NCBI RefSeq assembly: GCF_047462415.1
Contig: NZ_JANSJE010000003.1
Coordinates: 62,001 to 126,000 of the forward strand
Direction of reading: 5' to 3'
DNA from: Thermostichus sp047462415
GTDB taxonomy: Bacteria; Cyanobacteriota; Cyanobacteriia; Thermostichales; Thermostichaceae
Length of the DNA: 64,000 bases
A program made the position numbers and the translations under genes. Numbering within the stretch: the stretch's first letter is position 1; the number at the start of each line of letters is the position of its first letter. The notes below the pieces were generated by a model, which saw only the letters and a program-made list of their open reading frames with translations, was not told where the DNA came from and made no database searches. Of this stretch, positions 58,324 to 64,000 are shown one piece after another.

Positions 58324-59211
58324 ATGTCCTCTGTCCGATTTCAGCCGTTGCGGGTGGCTTTCACCTGTGCGGATCCCAGCCAAGTCCAAATGCCCGTTGC
58401 CGAGTTGCTGGCAGCGTTGCCGGCCTCGCCACTTCTGACCTACACTGACCCGGAAGCAGCGGACTTGCGGGTAGAGATGCTGCCCGATGCCATCTACCAC
58501 TTCTATCGGCGGGGGGAAGAAGTGGCTCTGGCCGCCTTTCGGATCCCGGTAAAAAAGCCACAGGCCCTGCCCCGCAAGCTGGTGCGGCTGCTGGAGCACG
58601 TGGCTGCTTTTGGCAACCTCCTCAACCTGCAACCTGCCACCGATGCTTTGAGCAGCGTCCTAGAGGTGGAGTTTCTCCAACTGGAAACGCCGGCAAGCAG
58701 CTCTGCCCCTGCCGAAGTGAGCCCCCTGCCGCGGGATCCCCAGGGACAGGTGCAAATCCAGGCAGGCCGCAACCTCGCCATCGCCCTGCGCAACAGAGCC
58801 CCCACCCCCGTGCACGTCTATGTGGTGGTCTTTGACGAGCGGCGCTACAGCGTGGATTTGGTTTACCCCTATCAACCGGATCTGCCCGCTCGTTTGCGCC
58901 CCAGCGAGAGCCTGCTGATCGGCTCTGGGCCCCGCTACCTGCTCCAGATGCAACTGCCCGAAGGCGCAGATATGGCGGTGGATCGCTTCAAAATCTGGGT
59001 CAGCAGTACCAGTATGCAGCCGGGCATCATGGCGATGCCCCCCCTAGGACAAAGACTGGAACCCCCCTCTGAGGATCCCTATGGGGCCGGATCCCGGCTG
59101 GATCGGGAAGTTCGGCTGGCCATTTTGGGCAAGGCGGGCAGCACGCCCATGCCGGCTTTTGCCGAGGATCCCTGGTGGTGTGTGGAGCAGGCTGTCAAAA
59201 TTGTGGCTTGA
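58324..59211 (+). CDS. Stand-alone DUF4384-like protein
   Basis: The product of about 295 residues has a C-terminal part with VQIQAGRNLAIALRNRAPTP and VHVYVVVFDERRYSVDLVYPY, which resembles the DUF4384 domain found behind caspase-like (C14) or kinase domains in cyanobacteria. No His/Cys caspase dyad is present here. The N-terminal half (VRFQPLRVAFTC, and LLTYTDPEAADLRVEML) looks like the preceding linker domain of those proteins. The ATG at 58324 is chosen. A regulatory or binding role is inferred. Confidence 0.6.
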   Translation: MSSVRFQPLRVAFTCADPSQVQMPVAELLAALPASPLLTYTDPEAADLRVEMLPDAIYHFYRRGEEVALAAFRIPVKKPQALPRKLVRLLEHVAAFGNLLNLQPATDALSSVLEVEFLQLETPASSSAPAEVSPLPRDPQGQVQIQAGRNLAIALRNRAPTPVHVYVVVFDERRYSVDLVYPYQPDLPARLRPSESLLIGSGPRYLLQMQLPEGADMAVDRFKIWVSSTSMQPGIMAMPPLGQRLEPPSEDPYGAGSRLDREVRLAILGKAGSTPMPAFAEDPWWCVEQAVKIVA

Positions 59212-59241
59212 GCTAATGCGCTTGGGTGCCTTTCAGATTTC

Positions 59242-60546
59242 TCAAAGATGACTTTTTAGGATCCCCTCAAAGGCAGCCTCAACCTCATCAACGCTGATGA
59301 CTGATAAATGGTAGAGGGAAGATAGACTGGTTTTTACATCTTGGCTAACATCGGTTAAAACCATGAAAACTTGGTTTTTCTGGAGACCGAGGTCAGAAGC
59401 AATCTTGGAGTACTTCTGTACTTTGTCTTGGTACTCGCCTGTCTTTGATTCCACCCAGTAGAATTGATCGTTAATATGAAAGAAAAGATCCATTTCAAAA
59501 TCAGCTCCATTCGGCAAAGTAACTTGAGCATTTGTTATGTAAGAGAAATCAATCTTTTCAGCTTGACTTGCAGCAAGGCAGATCAGCTTATCCCTAACGT
59601 ATCTCTCTAGCCATTTTCCTGAGAGAAAATTTAGTGCTTGGGACGACCTACTGGGTCTTGCTACCAACAGATACCTGGGTGCCTTAAAGTATCTGTACTC
59701 TTCTAAAAATGCGATTCCATGTAACTCTTTGGCAACCTGGCAAGTTGAGCTGATTACTTGTTGAGGCTCGTCTTTAAGGTTTATTGAGAAAGAGTTTCCG
59801 CTATTCATATTTGATTTAATCATTCCATAGAATCTTTTAATCAAAGAATATCGATTGCCCATAAAGGCAGCTATTTGATCTAATTTTTCCTCTTTTTCTT
59901 TCACATCTATGCTTTTGATTTTTATGTTTTTTGAGCTTAAGAATGATTCTATCTTTGATACGTCGACCTCTAATATACCGGCGGCAGCGATCTCCTCTTT
60001 ATCTCTCGGTACATCGTCTGTTAGCCTAGGCTCTGGTGTTTCATGACTGGCAACCTGCTCATTCTGAGAGCTCTGATCTGTAGTTTGAGATATCTCTAAT
60101 CTGGGAAAACTTTGGATAGCAATCTGTAGTCGCTGATAAATATCTTTAGTTTCTTTCACTAAGTTTTCCAGGATGGCTCGCTGATCGTTTAGCTGCTCAT
60201 TATGTTCGGAAAACTTTACAGATATAGCCTGCAGAAGATCTCTACTCCAACTTTGCAGCAAATCTTGGTGACTATCTACAAGACGAGATCTAAGCCCTTT
60301 GAGATCGGCTTGAGTAGCCTGTAACTTCCGAGAAATCTCGTCTGCCAATCCTTCGACCAGTTTGGTTAAGGTTTTGTTGGCGTTGTTGAGTTCTTGGCTG
60401 TGTTGCCTTAAGTGTGAAGATATCTCTCTAATGATCTCTTGTTTCCAGATTTCCGGTCTAGGACTGACCTTGTAATGGCGAGCAACGTAAACACCCAATG
60501 AGAAACCAACAGCCACCCCAATTAATAAAACCAAAACGAAGTCCAT
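59242..60546 (-). CDS. Membrane-anchored coiled-coil PD-(D/E)XK nuclease candidate
   Basis: One N-terminal membrane helix (residues 3-22, VLVLLIGVAVGFSLGVYVA) is followed by about 110 residues of coiled coil (35-145), a polar linker, and a C-terminal domain (about 225-434). That domain has the PD-(D/E)XK pattern: helix FLSGKWLERYVRDKL with E314, NGADFEMDLFF with E351 and D353, FYWVESKTGEY with E366 and K368, then a helix QKYSKIASDLGL. It resembles the nuclease of DUF1887/Card1-type effectors, while the layout recalls RmuC. The gene is clearly AT-richer than both neighbours and lacks the common GGGATCCC in its interior, which suggests acquisition. Function is unknown; defence or DNA processing at the membrane is inferred. 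Confidence 0.7.
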   Translation of the reverse strand: MDFVLVLLIGVAVGFSLGVYVARHYKVSPRPEIWKQEIIREISSHLRQHSQELNNANKTLTKLVEGLADEISRKLQATQADLKGLRSRLVDSHQDLLQSWSRDLLQAISVKFSEHNEQLNDQRAILENLVKETKDIYQRLQIAIQSFPRLEISQTTDQSSQNEQVASHETPEPRLTDDVPRDKEEIAAAGILEVDVSKIESFLSSKNIKIKSIDVKEKEEKLDQIAAFMGNRYSLIKRFYGMIKSNMNSGNSFSINLKDEPQQVISSTCQVAKELHGIAFLEEYRYFKAPRYLLVARPSRSSQALNFLSGKWLERYVRDKLICLAASQAEKIDFSYITNAQVTLPNGADFEMDLFFHINDQFYWVESKTGEYQDKVQKYSKIASDLGLQKNQVFMVLTDVSQDVKTSLSSLYHLSVISVDEVEAAFEGILKSHL

Positions 60547-60595
60547 TAGATTCGCTCCTGACCCCTGTTGTTACTTCTCGTTTAAGTTAACTAGG

Positions 60596-62458
60596 TTACT
60601 CGCTTGTTTCAAGATTCTCAGGCGAGGTGAGCGAATTTTCAAGAAGAGGCGTATCTTGTCCCGAAGAGCCGAGCAGGGATCCCAGCCAGCCCTGCTGGAG
60701 CGCTTTCTGGGTGGGAGTGAGTTGCGGCAACGCTTCGAGGGTGTAAACATCCGGGCGGGGTGGATCCAAGGGGATCCAGAAGTGTTTCAACTGATCGCCT
60801 TGGAAGACGCTCAGGCAGATGACCTGGTGGGGCTGGTAGGCCGCCAAGCGTTCTGGCAAGTTGGCAGCGCTTACCCGGAAGCCATCCAAGGCCACCAGCT
60901 CGTCGCCGGCCCAGATGCCTGCTTTTTGGGCCGGGGATCCCATCTCCACTGTGCTGATGCGGTTGCCTTCGCCGTTGAAGTTCAGGCCCAGATAGGGGGA
61001 AGGGTCAGGGCGGCTGAAGTGGGCCTTGAGGGTGAGGCCAAAAGGGTGTAGGTGAGCGTTGTAGTCCAGCTCTTCCGTACCTTCCACATAGGCGGCGAAA
61101 AAGCGGCCAAGATCGGCGCCGGCTGCCCGCTCAAAGGCTTCCCGCAAGTCTTGGTGGGTGTAGCCTTTCTCAAACCGGCCAAAGCGCTGCCACAAATCCT
61201 GCATGGCCGTGTCCAGGGATCCCTGGCCCCCCGAAAGGTGGCGAATGTGCAGATCCAGCAGCCAGCAGACCAAAGCGCCCTTGAGGTAATAGGAAACCTG
61301 GCTGTTGAGGCTATTTTCGTGGGGACGGTAGAGTTTGATCCAGGTGTCGAAACTGGATTCCCGCAGCGATTGCACGGCCCGACCCGGAGTACGCTGCAGC
61401 CGGCCAATTTGCTCGGCCAGGATCTGCAAAAAATCTTTGGCGCTGAGGATCCCTGCCCGCAGCAAGATGACATTTTCGTAGTAGCTGGTTGCCCCCTCGC
61501 AAAACCAGAGGCAGTCCACGTAATTTTCTTGGTTGTAGTCAATTTTCTCCAAAGCCAGAGGGCGCAGCCGCTTGACGTTCCAAGCATGGAAAAGCTCGTG
61601 GGCCAGCAGAGCCAAAAAGCGGCGATAGGACTGGGGCCGACGCAGCTCCAGGCCAGAATAGTTGAGGGTGGTGCTGTACTTGTGCTCTAGGCCGCCAAAT
61701 CCCCCTGGCGACAAATGCACAATAAACCAGTAGCGGTCGTAGGGCAGCCCGCCAAAAAACGCCGCAGTGGCCCGGACAATTTTCTCGGCATCGGCCACCG
61801 CTTGCTCCAAATCCAGGGTGCCTGCTCCCCAGACCACGAAGTAATGCGGGATCCCTTCCACTGCAAACGACCGCAACTGGTGCAGGCCCACCTCCACCGG
61901 ACTATCCACCAGCTCGTCGTAGTCTGCTGCCACAAAAGACTGGCCGGAAGCAGGATCCTCAGAAGAAGAAATCAAAGGTCGCAAACTGGTGGCGATGCGC
62001 CAATCAGGCTTGGGAGGGATCACCGTCAAGGTGTAGGGTTCCCGCTCGCGACCGGGCACATAGAAAAAGAGCGCCGCCCCGTTGAAGTAGGCGTGGGTGA
62101 GATCCAAATGGTTGGTGCGCACCGTCAGCTCATAGGCATAGACCCGATAGCGAACCTTCACAGCCGAACAGCCCGGCGGCTCGATCTCCCAAGTGTTCTT
62201 ATCTACCTTCCGCCAGGCCAAAGGGATCCCTTGCTCCGTTGCCGCCTGAAACTCTTGCACATGGCGGGCATATTCCCGCACCAGGTAGGATCCCGGCGTC
62301 CACACCGGCAGCCGCAGTCGCAGAGGCACTTCTGGATCCACCTCTTGGATCTGTAGTTCCACCTCCAGCAGATGCTTGGCCGGCTCCGGCATCCGCACTG
62401 TGAAATGCTGGCGGCTCAGTTGAGAAGGTGCAGCAACAACAGCCTCCGGGATCCCCAT
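60596..62458 (-). CDS. M61-family aminopeptidase with PDZ domain
   Basis: M61 glycyl aminopeptidases are zinc enzymes. The N-terminal beta domain is followed by the catalytic domain with the zinc motif HELFHAW (from about residue 287) and GGLEHKYSTTLNYSG. The C-terminal PDZ domain includes YLGLNFNGEGNRISTVEMGSPAQKAGI in part and GDELVALDGF. The length of 620 residues is typical. No signal peptide is apparent, so it is probably cytoplasmic. It starts at ATG 62458. Confidence 0.92.
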   Translation of the reverse strand: MGIPEAVVAAPSQLSRQHFTVRMPEPAKHLLEVELQIQEVDPEVPLRLRLPVWTPGSYLVREYARHVQEFQAATEQGIPLAWRKVDKNTWEIEPPGCSAVKVRYRVYAYELTVRTNHLDLTHAYFNGAALFFYVPGREREPYTLTVIPPKPDWRIATSLRPLISSSEDPASGQSFVAADYDELVDSPVEVGLHQLRSFAVEGIPHYFVVWGAGTLDLEQAVADAEKIVRATAAFFGGLPYDRYWFIVHLSPGGFGGLEHKYSTTLNYSGLELRRPQSYRRFLALLAHELFHAWNVKRLRPLALEKIDYNQENYVDCLWFCEGATSYYENVILLRAGILSAKDFLQILAEQIGRLQRTPGRAVQSLRESSFDTWIKLYRPHENSLNSQVSYYLKGALVCWLLDLHIRHLSGGQGSLDTAMQDLWQRFGRFEKGYTHQDLREAFERAAGADLGRFFAAYVEGTEELDYNAHLHPFGLTLKAHFSRPDPSPYLGLNFNGEGNRISTVEMGSPAQKAGIWAGDELVALDGFRVSAANLPERLAAYQPHQVICLSVFQGDQLKHFWIPLDPPRPDVYTLEALPQLTPTQKALQQGWLGSLLGSSGQDTPLLENSLTSPENLETSE

Positions 62459-62580
62459 AGGATTTTCCAGTCCACCACTTGCTTCCTACCACCCAGAGCT
62501 GGCAAGGCCCCAGTGACAATAGCCCTTATCCTACCCTTGGCTTGGGATCCCTTTGTGGAACAGAAACGAGACCTAAAAAC

Positions 62581-62594
62581 GTAGCCCGTGCTAC
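62581..62594 (+). promoter_or_regulatory. NtcA box upstream of ntcA
   Basis: GTAGCCCGTGCTAC is a perfect GTA-N8-TAC site. A -10-like TACCTT (TAN3T) follows at 62618-62623, 23 bases after the box, close to the 22-base spacing of class II NtcA-activated promoters. It lies 154 bp upstream of the ntcA start, implying autoregulation. Confidence 0.75.
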
Positions 62595-62747
62595 AAAGAT
62601 GCCTAGGCAGAACCCTCTACCTTAGGGTAAACCCGGCTATTGTTGCCGATTCTGGAGTCGATAGGGTTGCAACTCGGCCCAATGCTTCTAAATTGATCTT
62701 ACATGGATTGATCTTAGGTATAAACTGACCTCAAAAGGTTGATGAGT

Positions 62748-63422
62748 ATGGTGGTGGCCGTCGCAGAAAAATCTCTGATCACAGCCTTCAAGCAACTGGG
62801 AGGCCCTCACCATCCTCCGGTTATCGAAACGTTTGAACGTGGTAAGACCATCTTTTTCCCTGGGGATCCGGCGGAGCGGGTTTACTTTTTGGTGAAAGGA
62901 GCTGTCAAGCTCTCGCGGGTCTACGAAATGGGGGAAGAAATTACCGTTGCTCTTCTGCGGGAAAACAGCATCTTCGGGGTGCTCTCCTTCATCACGGGGC
63001 AGCGCTCCGACCGCTTCTATCACGCGGTGGCCTTTACGCCTGCTGAGTTGCTCTCTCTGCCGATTGAGCAGGTGGAAAAATCCCTGCGGGAGAACGCCGA
63101 ACTGGCCATGTTGCTGCTCAAGAGCTTGTCTTCCCGCATTTTGCAAACGGAGATGATGATCGAGACGCTGGCTCACCGCGATATGGGATCCCGTCTGGTT
63201 AGCTTTTTGCTGATCCTCTGCCGCGATTTCGGGGTGCCTGGCCCGGATGGGGTCACCATTGATCTCAAGCTGTCTCACCAGGCCATTGCCGAAGCCATTG
63301 GCTCGACCCGCGTCACCATCACCCGTCTGTTGGGAGAGCTGCGCAAGAAGAAGTACATTTCCATTTACAAGAAGAAGATCACTGTACACGACCCGATGCG
63401 GCTGAGCCACCGCTTTGTCTAG
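62748..63422 (+). CDS. ntcA: Global nitrogen regulator NtcA
   Basis: NtcA is a CRP-family activator of nitrogen assimilation that responds to 2-oxoglutarate with PipX. The effector domain shows IETFERGKTIFFPGDPAERVYF and KLSRVYEMGEEITVALLREN in parts, and the helix-turn-helix reads LSHQAIAEAIGSTRVTITRLL. The ATG at 62748 aligns with known NtcA starts and follows an AAGG site, although ATG 62742 and TTG 62739 are in frame. A perfect NtcA box lies upstream. The gene is monocistronic. Confidence 0.96.
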   Translation: MVVAVAEKSLITAFKQLGGPHHPPVIETFERGKTIFFPGDPAERVYFLVKGAVKLSRVYEMGEEITVALLRENSIFGVLSFITGQRSDRFYHAVAFTPAELLSLPIEQVEKSLRENAELAMLLLKSLSSRILQTEMMIETLAHRDMGSRLVSFLLILCRDFGVPGPDGVTIDLKLSHQAIAEAIGSTRVTITRLLGELRKKKYISIYKKKITVHDPMRLSHRFV

Positions 63423-63612
63423 AGGGGATGGGGCCTAAACTCTGCCCCCCAAACCAGCCAATGCTCAACTCACCCCTGCAGCTCCGCAGAATCTTTGGGT
63501 TCTCTCTCTTAAAGTTTTCTGGAAGCTGACGGGATCCCGGTCAAGGATCTATTAGCCTGTGGGGGGATCTGGCTTTGGCCAGAGCTGTCTAGCCAATTGC
63601 TGAGGTGTAACT

Positions 63613-64000
63613 GTGGAAACGGCCATCGAGTGGATTACCGCCCATGAGATCCTCGACTCGCGAGGACGCCCCACCCTAGAAGCCCTGGTGGGCCTGGCCA
63701 ACGGAGCAACGGGCTTGGCGCAGGTGCCCAGCGGCGCTTCGACCGGTACCTTTGAGGCCCACGAGCTGCGGGACGGGGATCCCAAGCGCTATGGAGGTAA
63801 GGGCGTGCTGAGGGCGGTGGAAAACATTCTTGGCCCCATCCAGTCGGAGCTGCGGGGAGAAGATGCCCTCAACCAAGCCCGCATCGACCAGTTGCTGATC
63901 GACCTGGACGGCACCCCCAACAAGTCCCGCCTGGGGGCCAACGCCATTTTGGCAGTTTCTCTGGCGACGGCCAAAGCGGCGGCGGAAGCGGTGGGCCTGC
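63613..64000 (+). CDS. eno: Enolase, 5' part
   Basis: Enolase interconverts 2-phosphoglycerate and phosphoenolpyruvate. The first 129 residues are present: the conserved start AIEWITAHEILDSRGRPTLEA, the mobile-loop serine region VPSGASTGTFEAHELRDGD, and LGANAILAVSLATAKAAA. The start is GTG at 63613. The gene runs off the end of the window. Confidence 0.96.
   Translation, partial: METAIEWITAHEILDSRGRPTLEALVGLANGATGLAQVPSGASTGTFEAHELRDGDPKRYGGKGVLRAVENILGPIQSELRGEDALNQARIDQLLIDLDGTPNKSRLGANAILAVSLATAKAAAEAVGL

Overview
The window is a piece of a cyanobacterial chromosome. Diagnostic genes are psbV and psbV2 (cytochrome c-550 and its paralogue), bciB (ferredoxin-dependent divinyl reductase of chlorophyll synthesis), ntcA, the orphan regulator Rre1, a transaldolase carrying EF-hands, and several small families found mainly in cyanobacteria (DUF1818, DUF2605, DUF2973). 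High GC and the very frequent palindrome GGGATCCC, which seems to play the part HIP1 (GCGATCGC) plays in other cyanobacteria, suggest a unicellular hot-spring Synechococcus of the Yellowstone A/B type. That last step is inference. A run of 100 N at 16592-16691 shows this is a draft scaffold.

Layout. 1-5.4 kb: a membrane protein, a lipoprotein related to PBP4 that has lost its catalytic motifs, an hpf-ureF pair behind a long leader, and a PLP-dependent lyase. 5.4-7.4 kb: a PPC-domain lipoprotein, then 1.1 kb of AT-richer, gene-poor sequence. 7.4-16.6 kb: argJ, an ABC ATPase plus permease with no binding protein of their own, a membrane-anchored PstS-like protein, an RNase II/R enzyme, rre1 and bciB. 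16.6-16.9 kb: a 58-bp tandem array with the assembly gap inside it. 16.9-26.9 kb: an aminotransferase, der, smpB, a GST, era, a SpoIID protein, DUF1818, a TnpB remnant beside tRNA-Val(GAC), an ABM protein with cysH, and a phosphoesterase. 27.2-33.6 kb: a metallothionein, recJ, sbcC and a GerW-like gene. 33.8-38.4 kb: DUF2605-DUF2973, transaldolase followed by an orphan C-terminal CobN piece, and an RluD-type synthase. 38.6-46.8 kb: ppsA, the pyruvate dehydrogenase E2 gene, a DUF389 gene, lipA and tkt. 47-49.8 kb: small secreted or membrane genes and a truncated nuclease-like ORF. 49.8-58 kb: proS, infB, ylxR, an HD-GYP regulator, psbV2 and psbV. 58.3-64 kb: a DUF4384-like gene, an AT-rich membrane/coiled-coil/PD-(D/E)XK nuclease gene that looks acquired, an M61 peptidase, ntcA with an NtcA box, and the start of enolase.

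Functionally most of the window is housekeeping: translation (proS, infB, ylxR, smpB, der, era, hpf), central carbon metabolism (tal, tkt, ppsA, E2 with the lipoyl synthase that can supply its cofactor, eno), DNA repair (recJ, sbcC), photosynthesis, and nitrogen and sulfur assimilation (ntcA, ureF, argJ, cysH). A GC-rich palindromic repeat family recurs mostly between convergent genes. There is no complete insertion sequence, no CRISPR array and no rRNA operon. The best candidates for undescribed biology are the nuclease gene at 59.2-60.5 kb, the orphan CobN half, the inactive PBP4-like lipoprotein and the composite repeat family.
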